Under the pieces are notes generated by a model that did not search any database, was not told the origin of the DNA, and saw only the letters and a list, made by a program, of their open reading frames with translations. A stretch of DNA of 64,000 bases from Anaerolineaceae bacterium. GTDB taxonomy: Bacteria > Chloroflexota > Anaerolineae > Aggregatilineales > Phototrophicaceae. Shown one piece after another: positions 48,446 to 57,260 of this stretch (its first letter is position 1; the number at the start of each line of letters is the position of its first letter). The position numbers and the translations under genes were made by a program. The stretch spans positions 663,553 through 727,552 of the forward strand of contig JACKCG010000002.1 of the NCBI GenBank assembly GCA_020634135.1, written 5' to 3'.

Positions 48446-49638
48446 GCGCCTTGGTCGTGCGTGAGGTGCATCCTTCCGAATATGAGCAGATGATCCGGTT
48501 AGCGTCCCAGGTATTCGGACGAGGGGATGCTGACCTCGAACGGCGGATGCTGCGGCGCTGGTTCAACTATCGGGAGGGTAAAGCCCCGGATTTCGCCTAT
48601 CGGCTGCACCGCGTTGGGTTGATTGACGGGGAGATCGTCGCGCATGTACGTCTCGTGCCCGGTGTATTGCACTATGGTCAGGCGCGGTTGCATGTGATGG
48701 GGCTGTCCGCCGTGTGTACTGCTCCGGCCTATCGCCGCCTGGGGTATGCCGCTGCCGTTATTCAGGATGCGCTCCTGGTGACCGCCGAATACCGGACGCA
48801 TCTGAGCCTCTTGAATGGCATCGCCAATTATTATAATCGCTTCGGCTTTCACCCGGTCTGGCCGCATTACTACGTCGAAATTGCCGCCGCCGATGCCGCC
48901 CTCCTGGATAGTTCGCTGGTAGTGCGCCCCGGTCAGATGGAAGATATCCCGCATCTGGCCGCACTTTATGAAAAACACTGGGGTGGGCGCGTTTCGTTGC
49001 TTCGCAGCCGGGCTATGTGGGCATGGCGGGTGTGGGATGGTTCCCATGAATACTTCCGGGTGGCAGAGGATGAGCACGGCCAGATTGTCGGGTATCTGGC
49101 AGCGTATGACTCGGCGCATGTCATGGCGGAGGTGGTTGTAGATACCCCTCATGCGGCGCGGGCGCTGCTGGCGGAAGTCGGTCAGACGCTGCTGGCTGTA
49201 GGTAAAGCAACCATCCAGTGGCTTATGCCGCCAGATGATGCCCTGGTTACTTACGCCCGGCAGTGGGTCGGTGTGACAGTCAAGGCTGGATATCATCCTA
49301 CCGGGGGGTGGCAGGGGCGGGTCATGGATGGCTATGCGCTGGTAGAGGCGATCCTGCCGGAACTGGTTGCACAGGCTACTGCAGTGCGCCCCGATTTTAA
49401 CCCGGCGGAACTTATGGTTGAAGCGAATGCGGCGGGAATTGCTGTCGGGCTGCGGGGGCAAAAATCAACGTACTCCCAGCTATCATATCCCGATTTTACA
49501 CAGCTCCTGTTTGGCTCGCTGCGCCCGGATGCGCTGGCATTGCGGGGCGAATACCTGCTCACACAAGAAGCAGTCTGGCTGCTGGAGCTGCTGTTTCCGC
49601 CACGCCTCGCCTGTCTGGCCGCATGGGATTGGTTCTAA
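48442..49638 (+). CDS. GNAT-family N-acetyltransferase, Eis-like multi-domain
   Basis: The 398-residue protein starts at ATG in the ATGA overlap with tex. An N-terminal GNAT domain carries the acetyl-CoA loop in VCTAPAYRRLGYAAAVIQDAL and YNRFGFHPVWPHY. A second GNAT-like part follows (VRPGQMEDIPHLAALYEKHW, then GQIVGYLAAY). A C-terminal sterol-carrier-type segment (FNPAELMVEANAAGIAVGLRG) ends the protein. This three-part layout is that of Eis/enhanced-intracellular-survival type acetyltransferases. The substrate is unknown. Coupling to tex is probably only cotranscription. Confidence 0.82.
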   Translation: MSALVVREVHPSEYEQMIRLASQVFGRGDADLERRMLRRWFNYREGKAPDFAYRLHRVGLIDGEIVAHVRLVPGVLHYGQARLHVMGLSAVCTAPAYRRLGYAAAVIQDALLVTAEYRTHLSLLNGIANYYNRFGFHPVWPHYYVEIAAADAALLDSSLVVRPGQMEDIPHLAALYEKHWGGRVSLLRSRAMWAWRVWDGSHEYFRVAEDEHGQIVGYLAAYDSAHVMAEVVVDTPHAARALLAEVGQTLLAVGKATIQWLMPPDDALVTYARQWVGVTVKAGYHPTGGWQGRVMDGYALVEAILPELVAQATAVRPDFNPAELMVEANAAGIAVGLRGQKSTYSQLSYPDFTQLLFGSLRPDALALRGEYLLTQEAVWLLELLFPPRLACLAAWDWF

Positions 49639-49814
49639 ACATACTTGCTTCTGGAGCCAGGCCAGTGGCCGAAGATAATCCACCCAAATGGACAGGTTTT
49701 GCAGGGGCGTGGGCGGTGTGTCCTGTCGAAAACATGCGAAAACCGGTTTGGATGGCTAAGGCAAAGGATGGTTCTCGGTGTATATTGAGTGGTGTCATTT
49801 TCGAGGAAGTGCTG

Positions 49815-50888
49815 ATGTCTGAAATCACAACGATTGCTACGCCGTCCACACTGCGACCCGGCTTTGCTGTGTTTCGTCGGGTACTGCTCAATATGGGTGC
49901 GGTTATTGCTGGGGCCTACGGCCTGAATGTGAGCTTCTTTTTCATCCTGCGCCTCATGGTAGGCGAACAATGGGAAGTTGTGGGGTGGTTCAACAGTTTT
50001 ATGCATCTGCTGGTGGTGCCGTCAGTTGTTCTGTTTCCGTTGGGCCTGCTGCTGCGCCGCAGGATAGTGATTGCCCTGCTGGTCTTGCCCTTGCTGGTCT
50101 GCTTGAGTATCTATGTTCCCGCATTCCTGCCGCGCCCGGCTGCGGCTGCGCCGGAAACTGCCACGCGCCTGACTATCCTCACGTATAACCTGAAGTCGCA
50201 AGCGGGGAATCTCGAACCCATAGCCAACGTCATCCGGGAGGCAAACGCCGATGTGGTGGCGCTGCAAGAATTGGGTAATAACGCCACCACTTATCTTGAT
50301 GCTATGTTTGCCGACCTGTATCCCTACCGCGCTCTGCATCCCCAGGAGGACTACCCGGTCCCTGGGCAGGGCATTCTGAGTCGTTATCCCATCACCAGCG
50401 ACGAGTACTGGCGTATCTACCTGGGGCACCAACGTGTCAGCCTGGATGTTAATGGGGAAACGGTCACACTGTATAACATACACCTGCTACAGCCCCTTGT
50501 GCGTGGCGGATTTGCCTTGCGTGAGGGAGAAATTACCGCAGTGTTAGACCGGGTGCGCACGGAAACCGGGCCGCTGTTGTTCGTTGGTGACTTCAACATG
50601 AGTGACCAATCTGAACCGTATCAGGAAGTTACGGCATTGTTCGAAGATACCTATCGCCAGGTTGGTGCGGGTATGGGATTCACATTTCCGGCTGGTATTC
50701 CACAGTTTCAGGCACTTTCGGATATAGTTCGACTGAATATTTTTCCGCTGGCACGACTGGACTACATCTTCCATAACGCTGCGTTTCAACCGCTGAACGC
50801 CCGTGTTTGGCCGGACTCAGGCGGTTCGGATCATCGTCCACTGCTGGCAACACTGGCACTGGTCACGGATGATAATGGCAGTCCGTAA
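49815..50888 (+). CDS. Membrane endonuclease/exonuclease/phosphatase (EEP) family protein, copy 1
   Basis: About 357 residues. Three transmembrane helices (about 20-110) precede an EEP domain with the family motifs TILTYNLKS, the metal-binding Glu in DVVALQELG, HQRVSLDVNGETVTLYNIHL, VGDFNMSD and the C-terminal GGSDHRPLLA (catalytic His). The fold covers DNases, sphingomyelinases and inositol phosphatases, so the reaction is not defined. An in-frame extension to 49623 has no support; GAGGAAGT before ATG 49815 decides the start. A paralogue overlaps the 3' end. Confidence 0.85.
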   Translation: MSEITTIATPSTLRPGFAVFRRVLLNMGAVIAGAYGLNVSFFFILRLMVGEQWEVVGWFNSFMHLLVVPSVVLFPLGLLLRRRIVIALLVLPLLVCLSIYVPAFLPRPAAAAPETATRLTILTYNLKSQAGNLEPIANVIREANADVVALQELGNNATTYLDAMFADLYPYRALHPQEDYPVPGQGILSRYPITSDEYWRIYLGHQRVSLDVNGETVTLYNIHLLQPLVRGGFALREGEITAVLDRVRTETGPLLFVGDFNMSDQSEPYQEVTALFEDTYRQVGAGMGFTFPAGIPQFQALSDIVRLNIFPLARLDYIFHNAAFQPLNARVWPDSGGSDHRPLLATLALVTDDNGSP

Positions 50889-51900
50889 CCGCCGGATGTG
50901 GTCAGGTCGCCTGGGGATTATCCTGGTTGCGACCTACGGCGTGGGGATACTGACGGTTATGGTTGCCCGCTGGCTGGTGGGGGAACAGTGGGCGGTGATT
51001 GCGCTGGCCGATACCGGGCTGCACTTGTTCCTCCTCCCGGCTTTGCTGTTTCTGCCGTTGTGCCTGGTTTTCCGGCGCTGGCGGTTGGCGCTGCTGCTGA
51101 CGCCCCCGGCCCTGCTGTTTGTCGTGACGTTTCTGCCGTTCTTCCTGCCCCAGCAAGTCAACATCCCGCCCGGTGCGCTGGAAATCCGCTTTCTCACGTA
51201 CAATCTGCACGCTGAAGAACGACTCCTCATGCCAATGTCGGATATTATCCGTGAGGCGGATGCCGATCTAGTTGCCGTCCAGGAAATGAGCGCCGCCGCT
51301 GCCGCCCATTTGGATACGATCTTAGCGGATATGTACCCGTATCGTGCTTTGTTCCCGGTATCCAGCCCGTATCATGGACGTGGGCTGCTCAGTCGTTACC
51401 CGATTGTGGCCGAAACAAGCTGGCCGGAGGAATACCCGATTCCGGTGCGGCTACAGCGTGCTGTCGTGGACATTGACGGGACTCTGGTGGTCGTCTACAA
51501 CTTTCACGCGCCGCCGTCCCGTCCCATTTACCAGGGGCCGTTTGATGTGCGGCCACGTAAGGCGCAGACCCGCGATTTGCTCGACCTCGCCTGCCAGGAT
51601 GCGGGGGCGGTGGTACTGCTAGGGGATTTCAATACGCATGTTCTGGACGAAAATTACGCCCAGTTGATCGCCGAATACCATGATGCGTTCCGGGATGTGG
51701 GGTGGGGATTCGGGTTCACCGGGCCGGATTGGAGTCACGAAAACTCGGCGGAAGGGCCGGGGTGGATACCGCTGTACCAGCGTTATGATTACCTGTTCTA
51801 CAATGACTATTTCCTGCCGGTAGCCACCCGCGTCTGGCCGGAGTCGGGCGGCTCGGATCACCGTCCGCTGCTGGTGACGCTGGTGTTGATTGGAGAGTGA
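50869..51900 (+). CDS. Membrane EEP family protein, copy 2
   Basis: The about 343-residue paralogue of copy 1 has the same order: three N-terminal transmembrane helices (GIILVATYGVGILTVMVARWL, LFLLPALLFLPLCLVF, LLLTPPALLFVVTFLPFFL) and an EEP domain. That domain has FLTYNLHAEE, DLVAVQEMS, VVDIDGTLVVVYNFHAP, LGDFNTHV and GGSDHRPLLV. Candidate ATGs at 50869, 50875 and 50896 all lack a clear ribosome site, and the first two overlap copy 1 by 14-20 bp, so translation is probably coupled. The two active-site sets are both intact, arguing for two working enzymes rather than a relic. Confidence 0.83.
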   Translation: MIMAVRNRRMWSGRLGIILVATYGVGILTVMVARWLVGEQWAVIALADTGLHLFLLPALLFLPLCLVFRRWRLALLLTPPALLFVVTFLPFFLPQQVNIPPGALEIRFLTYNLHAEERLLMPMSDIIREADADLVAVQEMSAAAAAHLDTILADMYPYRALFPVSSPYHGRGLLSRYPIVAETSWPEEYPIPVRLQRAVVDIDGTLVVVYNFHAPPSRPIYQGPFDVRPRKAQTRDLLDLACQDAGAVVLLGDFNTHVLDENYAQLIAEYHDAFRDVGWGFGFTGPDWSHENSAEGPGWIPLYQRYDYLFYNDYFLPVATRVWPESGGSDHRPLLVTLVLIGE

Positions 51901-52072
51901 GGGGAATTACCGGATTCCGTGTAAGGTTATGGCGGCTGAGGACTGCCGCCCACCTAAGCAAATCTCACTGAGCAGCGACGAGGAGGATCAATGTTGGCAC
52001 TCTATTTCAGCAGCAGGTAGGAGAGAATCTGTGTCAGACTGCTGTGCAAACATTCAATCACTGCAAGACGAA

Positions 52073-53206
52073 CTACAGGACTTGCCGCACAGCGTTGATG
52101 AATTTCTCTAAGTCGCTGACCGTATTATACCCCTGGAAAGATACCCGGATAAACGGGTGATTCTGCCAGGTGACGGCTGGCACTTCGACACAGAATTCAT
52201 CGTACAATCGCTGTTTCACCACCGCTGCGTCACCCTCTGGTAAGGGGACTGTCACCATCTGCGCGAACCAGTCCGGCGAATCCGGGGCAATCGGTTCAAT
52301 CCCCGTCAGTTCGGCCATACGGCTGCGCGCTTCGCTGGCGAGGGCATGGCATTCCGCCCGCACCGTGTCCCAGCCGTGTTCCTGCTGGAATGCAATCGCT
52401 GCTGGGACGGAAAGATAGGCGGCGATGTCGCGCGTCCCCTGCCATTGGTGACGATCTACAAAGCCGTACTGCTCCTGCCAGCCCCAACTCACTACTGAGG
52501 GTTCGATCATGCTTTGCAGGTCACGCCGGGCATACAGGAAGCCCGCCCCTTTGGGAGCGCCCAGCCACTTATGGCAGTTGCCGCTGTAAAAATCGGCGTC
52601 GAGGGCGGTTAAGTCCAGCGGAATTTGCCCTGGCACATGTGCCCCGTCAATCACCGTCCAGATTCCGGCCTCTCGTGCCCGGCGGCATACTTCGGCCACC
52701 GGCAGAATCAGCGCAGTGGGTGAGGTGATATGGCTGATGAAGATCACCCGCGTGCGCGGTGTGACGGCGCTCCACAGCGACTCGACCAGGGCGGCGGCAT
52801 CCGTCACGGGCAGTGGGACCGGGTGCTGGATATAGTGCGCCCCGGTCTTCTGGCAGACATACTCCCAGGTGAAGTTCATCGCGCCGTATTCGTGGTTTGT
52901 GGTCAGAATTTCATCGCCAGGTCGCAAGGGGAGTGACCGGGCAACCCGGTTGATTCCCTCGCTGGCGTTGGTGACATAGACCAGATCATCGGGATCGGCA
53001 TGGAGATACTTCCCCAGGCTTTCCCGCGCTGTACTCAGCAGGCCATCAAATCGCCGTCCCAGGAACTCGACTGGTTGGCGTTCCAGTTCACGCTGCCACG
53101 CCTGATAGGTTTCGAATACCGGGAGCGGACATGCGCCGAATGAACCATGATTCAAGAATACGATGTCTGGGTCAAGAAGATAAAGGCTGCGGAGCGGCGT
53201 TGTCAG
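52073..53206 (-). CDS. Class V aminotransferase, isopenicillin-N-epimerase-like, probable CTG start
   Basis: The PLP-dependent fold is clear: VTNASEGINRVARSLP, TTNHEYGAMNFTWEYV, the HITSPTALILPV strand, DGAHVPGQIPLDL with the PLP Asp, and the lysine motif SGNCHKWLGAPKGAGFLY. The family N-terminus LYLLDPDIVFLNHGSFG is encoded upstream of the first conventional start (TTG 53155), so that start would delete conserved residues. An in-frame CTG at 53206 lies 8 bases after GGAG and overlaps the methyltransferase stop as CTGA, the usual 4-bp coupling. No ATG, GTG or TTG fits between. The substrate is not known; it follows a methyltransferase. Confidence 0.88.
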   Translation of the reverse strand: MTTPLRSLYLLDPDIVFLNHGSFGACPLPVFETYQAWQRELERQPVEFLGRRFDGLLSTARESLGKYLHADPDDLVYVTNASEGINRVARSLPLRPGDEILTTNHEYGAMNFTWEYVCQKTGAHYIQHPVPLPVTDAAALVESLWSAVTPRTRVIFISHITSPTALILPVAEVCRRAREAGIWTVIDGAHVPGQIPLDLTALDADFYSGNCHKWLGAPKGAGFLYARRDLQSMIEPSVVSWGWQEQYGFVDRHQWQGTRDIAAYLSVPAAIAFQQEHGWDTVRAECHALASEARSRMAELTGIEPIAPDSPDWFAQMVTVPLPEGDAAVVKQRLYDEFCVEVPAVTWQNHPFIRVSFQGYNTVSDLEKFINAVRQVL

Positions 53207-53934
53207 GATGTTTTCTCCAGAATGAGCAGATGTGAGAGGCCGAATGTGTCCAGCGGTGTGCCTTCAAATAGATAGAGTGTGTCACGAATGAGGCGGGCGG
53301 GCGCTCCCAGCCGGGCGATAATATTGTCATATCCCCCGTAAATTCTGCGGTGCTTGATAACACGCAGCGGTAGCCCGGCGTATAGGCGGCGCAGCTTGCG
53401 CTTAGTGTAGGCACGTACATGCGGGGCGAGACTGTTGCGCAGGCCGTCCGGCAAATAGTTAATCAGGGGGGTATTGCCAAAGTGGTATGTCCCGCGCCAG
53501 TAATGCCCATGTGTTTCGAAGGGATACCAGCGGTTGGGAACGAAGATCACGATGCGCCCGCCCGGTTTCAACACGCGAGCCATTTCTGCAATGGACTGGC
53601 GGTCATCAGTTACATGCTCTAGCACTTCGTGGGAGAGAATTGTGTCAAAGGTGTGGGATGGATAGGGCAGATGCTCAGCGGCGGCGACCAGGGCATGTGG
53701 CGTGTTGGCTTGCGCCTGCAAGACTCGATCCGCTTCAATGTCGAAGGCTTCTACATGGGGTGTGTAGCGCTGGCGAAACTGTGCAGCATACATCCCGACG
53801 CCACAGCCCGCGACCAGCACCTGTGCATCATGCAGCTTTGTCCAATGGGCGATCATTTCCAGGCGACGTTCCTGCCCGGCACGCCACACATAACTCGGTT
53901 CACCGCGCTCGGCGGCCAGTGAGGAGTGGGTCAT
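53203..53934 (-). CDS. Class I SAM-dependent methyltransferase
   Basis: The 243-residue Methyltransf_11-type protein has motif I VLVAGCGVGMYAAQF, the acidic residue after strand 2 in AFDIEADRV, FDTILSHEVLEHVTDDRQSI and MARVLKPGGRIVIFVPNR. The LSHEVLEH and KPGG motifs are typical of methyltransferases acting on small molecules or glycolipids such as ubiquinone and sugars. The C-terminus (LLILEKTS) overlaps the following aminotransferase by 4 bp, so the two gene products are made together and may modify one metabolite. The substrate is not determinable. Confidence 0.88.
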   Translation of the reverse strand: MTHSSLAAERGEPSYVWRAGQERRLEMIAHWTKLHDAQVLVAGCGVGMYAAQFRQRYTPHVEAFDIEADRVLQAQANTPHALVAAAEHLPYPSHTFDTILSHEVLEHVTDDRQSIAEMARVLKPGGRIVIFVPNRWYPFETHGHYWRGTYHFGNTPLINYLPDGLRNSLAPHVRAYTKRKLRRLYAGLPLRVIKHRRIYGGYDNIIARLGAPARLIRDTLYLFEGTPLDTFGLSHLLILEKTS

Positions 53935-53943
53935 AGGGTACGA

Positions 53944-55800
53944 TTAAAAATAGGACTGCTCGGGTTCATTCCGGAGCTGTTCCTGGGCTTTGATGTCCAG
54001 CTTGGTGCGGGCGTGCCGGGCTGTCCGATCTACCGAACGGCGCTCTGATGGGTCTTTAATCGGCACCAATACAGTGATGGTCGTTCCCCGGCCACGGGCA
54101 CTGTTTATTTTTAGCGACCCATCCAGGAGTTGGGTGCGTTCCCGCATATTGACCATCCCCAGGCTGCCCCGGCTGTCATAATTGGATTGTACGGCTGCGG
54201 TATCAAACCCGACGCCGTTATCGGCGATCTGCACTACCACCACGTCTTCCTGTTGCTGGAGCATCACGCGGATAGTTTCTGCCTGGGCGTGCTTGCGGGC
54301 GTTGCCCACCGCTTCCTCAATAATGTAAAAGATCACGCCTTGCTGATTGCTATCGAGCATCTTCTCGGTATTCGGTCCAACCTGGATTTTAACATTCTGG
54401 TTGTGTGTTTCCTGCATTTTCTCAGCAAACTGGTGCAGCGCCGCTTCCAGCCCCTGGTTTTCCAGGACGAGTGGGCGTAACGTGAAGAGCATGTGGCGGA
54501 TCTCTTTGGTGGTCTTACGCGCCAGGTCCTCCACTTTTTGCAGTTCTTGCGGCACTTCATCAGGGGTCTTTTCGAGCATTCGCTGGATAATCGCCATTCG
54601 CATCGCAATCGCGGCGATACTCTGCGTTGGGCCGTCGTGCAGGTCTCGAGCCAGTTTTTTACGCGCATCTTCTTCGATTTCTACAATCCGATCGCGTTCT
54701 TCCTGGAGGTTCCGGTACAACGATGCGTTTTGCAGGGCAATCGTGGCCTGCGTGCCAATCACCGTCAGCAGTTCGGTGTGTTCGTCTGAAAAAGCGTCGG
54801 GTTTGCTGCTGCCATATAACAGCACACCGTAGTTATCAAAGCCAGCCCGCAGTGGAATGCTGAGAATCGAGCGTGTGTCCTGGAAAGCGACCACATATTG
54901 CAGTTCGGGGTCTTTCCGCGCCATACCGCCGAAGGTTGGCACGCAGTCTTTCATCGTTTTGCCTATGATGCCCGAATCGGCTTCCAATGTGCGCCCGTCA
55001 TCGGTACGAGTCAACCCGCGCCCGCCAATCACCTGAAGTTCTTTGCCGTTATCTCGGTAGAGCAGGATCGCACTAACCAACCGCTCATGACCGCGTCGCT
55101 CCGGCTCACGCAGCGCCACCCAACCGGCCTGGAGCACGGCATCCATCACTTTCTGATAGTTGTTCGCCATCCCCAGCGCCGCTGCCATATCATAGATAGC
55201 GCGGGTGCTTTCCTGTATCTGGGAGATTCTCCGATCCTGACTAGCGTGAATTTTCGTACTCTGGGTACGGTACTTTTCGATCTGACGGTTGAGGACAGCA
55301 GACCAGATACCCGTAGTTATACCGATAACCAACAGCAGCATGAATGACGTTACCAGATTGGCAAGTTCCGTCTGAAGCTCCCCAAAGCCGAAGTACAGGC
55401 CCAGCGCAATCCCGGTCACCCCCATAATACCGACCGATTGTATGATACCGGCGATAAGTCCCAGACGGAGCAGGCCGGACAGCATCACCAGGCCACCGAT
55501 GGCGACAACCAGCAGTGGCTGCCCCTCGCTCAGATATACGAAAACGCCGACGGTGAGCCAATCCCCCAGGATGATGATGTGAGGTAGTGCCCGGTGCATT
55601 GTCGGATACAGAACAAATATCGCAAAGAAGATATTCATCACCGCACTGATTACAAATGCAATCGCCAGATCACCATTGACGGCTATTCCAGCCTGGGTGC
55701 GAGAGATATATATCAATGACGCTATAAACGCCAGGAATAACCAGCGTAAGCCGAAATGCGCCCAATCACGCCAGGTTGTTTCAGCTAATTGTTTATCCAT
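53944..55800 (-). CDS. NarL-type sensor histidine kinase with GAF domain
   Basis: About 618 residues. Six membrane helices (about 15-185) lead to a GAF domain (about 200-375, with LLYGSSKPDAFSDEHTELLTVIGTQATIALQNA). The H-box RDLHDGPTQSIAAIAMRM belongs to the HisKA_3 group that pairs with NarL/FixJ regulators. The HATPase follows: EEAVGNARKHAQA, IADNGVGFD, GSLGMVNMRERTQLL. GAGGG ahead of ATG 55800 sets the start; the frame itself opens 63 bases earlier. A positively charged tail follows the kinase. No response regulator is adjacent, so the partner is elsewhere. Confidence 0.92.
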   Translation of the reverse strand: MDKQLAETTWRDWAHFGLRWLFLAFIASLIYISRTQAGIAVNGDLAIAFVISAVMNIFFAIFVLYPTMHRALPHIIILGDWLTVGVFVYLSEGQPLLVVAIGGLVMLSGLLRLGLIAGIIQSVGIMGVTGIALGLYFGFGELQTELANLVTSFMLLLVIGITTGIWSAVLNRQIEKYRTQSTKIHASQDRRISQIQESTRAIYDMAAALGMANNYQKVMDAVLQAGWVALREPERRGHERLVSAILLYRDNGKELQVIGGRGLTRTDDGRTLEADSGIIGKTMKDCVPTFGGMARKDPELQYVVAFQDTRSILSIPLRAGFDNYGVLLYGSSKPDAFSDEHTELLTVIGTQATIALQNASLYRNLQEERDRIVEIEEDARKKLARDLHDGPTQSIAAIAMRMAIIQRMLEKTPDEVPQELQKVEDLARKTTKEIRHMLFTLRPLVLENQGLEAALHQFAEKMQETHNQNVKIQVGPNTEKMLDSNQQGVIFYIIEEAVGNARKHAQAETIRVMLQQQEDVVVVQIADNGVGFDTAAVQSNYDSRGSLGMVNMRERTQLLDGSLKINSARGRGTTITVLVPIKDPSERRSVDRTARHARTKLDIKAQEQLRNEPEQSYF

Positions 55801-56015
55801 ACTACGGCCCTCAACCTGATTATCATCAGGTGCAAAACTAAACGAACTGGTAAGTGATGTCACCTTGAGTGCAAAATATCTCGCCAGAATTGTGACACCA
55901 CATACATTACTAAAGTACCATGCTAACCGGTTTCCATCAAGCTATATGATCCGCATTACGGCCTAGTGTAAACTGCCCAAAACGCCTCTGCCGGGTTAAG
56001 CCAGAGCATGTATCT

Positions 56016-57149
56016 CTACCCGAATCCCCGACTGCCGTCACCCCCTACCCATTGACCCGTTTTTTGCAGCGTGAGGGCCTGCGAATGCAGGTTGAGGATG
56101 TCTTGCAGCGCGAGGTCACGGTTTTGGGCGTGCTGGAATGCGGTATCCTGCCCCACACTGAACATATAATGCGACCCGGCTACGACACGCACGTTTCCTG
56201 CCGGGACTTCCATCAGACTCAATAAGTCCATCATTGAGGAAAGCCCCACAAGTGCATCCCGGTGGCCTAACAGGACGCGGAATGTATCCCACTTATGTGC
56301 GATTTCTCGATTTTGCAGGAGTCCCATCGCCTGGAAGGTGGACGATGTGATACCCCGGGGTGTTTCGTCGTACTGAACCGAATGCGTGTCTCTCACAAAT
56401 TCGCTTGACCCGCCGCACAGGACATCAATCATGTTGGGTTTAATGAGGCGCTCAATCGGCTCAAAAATCCGTAACCGATCTACCAGACCGATCCCTACTC
56501 CCAGCGTTGTGTAGAAGGCTTTGTGCAGACTGTCATTGAGCAGCAGCGCCGGAGCTACGGCATAGCGAGTTTCTTCACCGATCCGCCAGTTAATCGGATT
56601 CAGGTAGAACAGTGCCGCGCCGCCCATACTGTGGCCGACAAAGTTAATCACTTTGGGCCGAGTTTGCCCTGGTTGGCGACGTAGCTTGAGCAGATTCACC
56701 AGCTTTTCAAGGGTAGTCATTGCTGCGGGAGGGCAGCAGCTTTCGAGCGATGGGGTATCATCCACAAATACTGAACCGCCGAATCCATTATGGTCAACGG
56801 CCAGGGCGACCAACTGGCGATTCGCCTTGACGACCATGCCGGGTAGATCTTCCCAGATGCTATGGTTGCCAGTCCACCCATGCACGAAAACGGCATACCC
56901 CTCGACCTCATCCAGGCGTTTTTCCAGCATTTCATCGGGTGTTTCGAAGCCCTCCGCCCACATTATCTGCCAGACCATATCGACCAGCCCGGATTCCATC
57001 AGGAGGCCGCGCCCCTCGTCGGTGCTGATATAGCCCTGGTTGACCAGTGCGCTCAGTCTGTAATGGGCTACCCAGGTATTTTCCTGCGGCCCGGCCTCAC
57101 GCCGGTCATAACCCAACACCCAGCTTAAAGGTGTTTTTCCAGTATTCAT
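56016..57149 (-). CDS. Alpha/beta hydrolase (lipase/esterase-like)
   Basis: About 377 residues. The hydrolase core has AVFVHGWTGNHSIWEDLPG (oxyanion His-Gly), an Asp-containing VALAVDHNGFGGS region and the nucleophile elbow VGHSMGGAALFYL. It ends with LLGHRDALVGL and a VAGSHYMF His for the triad. A helical N-terminal part (about 10-90) precedes it. GGAGGTG just upstream favours ATG 57149 over ATG 57164. No signal peptide is visible, so a cytoplasmic esterase or lipase is expected. The substrate is unknown. It lies 111 bp downstream of gatA on the same strand. Confidence 0.8.
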   Translation of the reverse strand: MNTGKTPLSWVLGYDRREAGPQENTWVAHYRLSALVNQGYISTDEGRGLLMESGLVDMVWQIMWAEGFETPDEMLEKRLDEVEGYAVFVHGWTGNHSIWEDLPGMVVKANRQLVALAVDHNGFGGSVFVDDTPSLESCCPPAAMTTLEKLVNLLKLRRQPGQTRPKVINFVGHSMGGAALFYLNPINWRIGEETRYAVAPALLLNDSLHKAFYTTLGVGIGLVDRLRIFEPIERLIKPNMIDVLCGGSSEFVRDTHSVQYDETPRGITSSTFQAMGLLQNREIAHKWDTFRVLLGHRDALVGLSSMMDLLSLMEVPAGNVRVVAGSHYMFSVGQDTAFQHAQNRDLALQDILNLHSQALTLQKTGQWVGGDGSRGFG

Positions 57150-57260
57150 ACCATACACCTCCATGACGTAACCCGTTTTTTATTATAGGCTGGAAATGGC
57201 AAAACGGGTATTAAGACAGGATGATGCACCCCGGCGGGGCCGGAGCCGCTCCAGGAAACA

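Noticed and set aside
48499..49461. 320-residue open frame on the minus strand
   Set aside because: Antisense to the GNAT gene and without recognisable domains.
51979..52018. Strong ribosome site GAGGAGG followed by ATG
   Set aside because: The frame has only nine codons before a stop, and no leader function or conserved peptide is evident. It could be a relic but cannot be supported as a gene.
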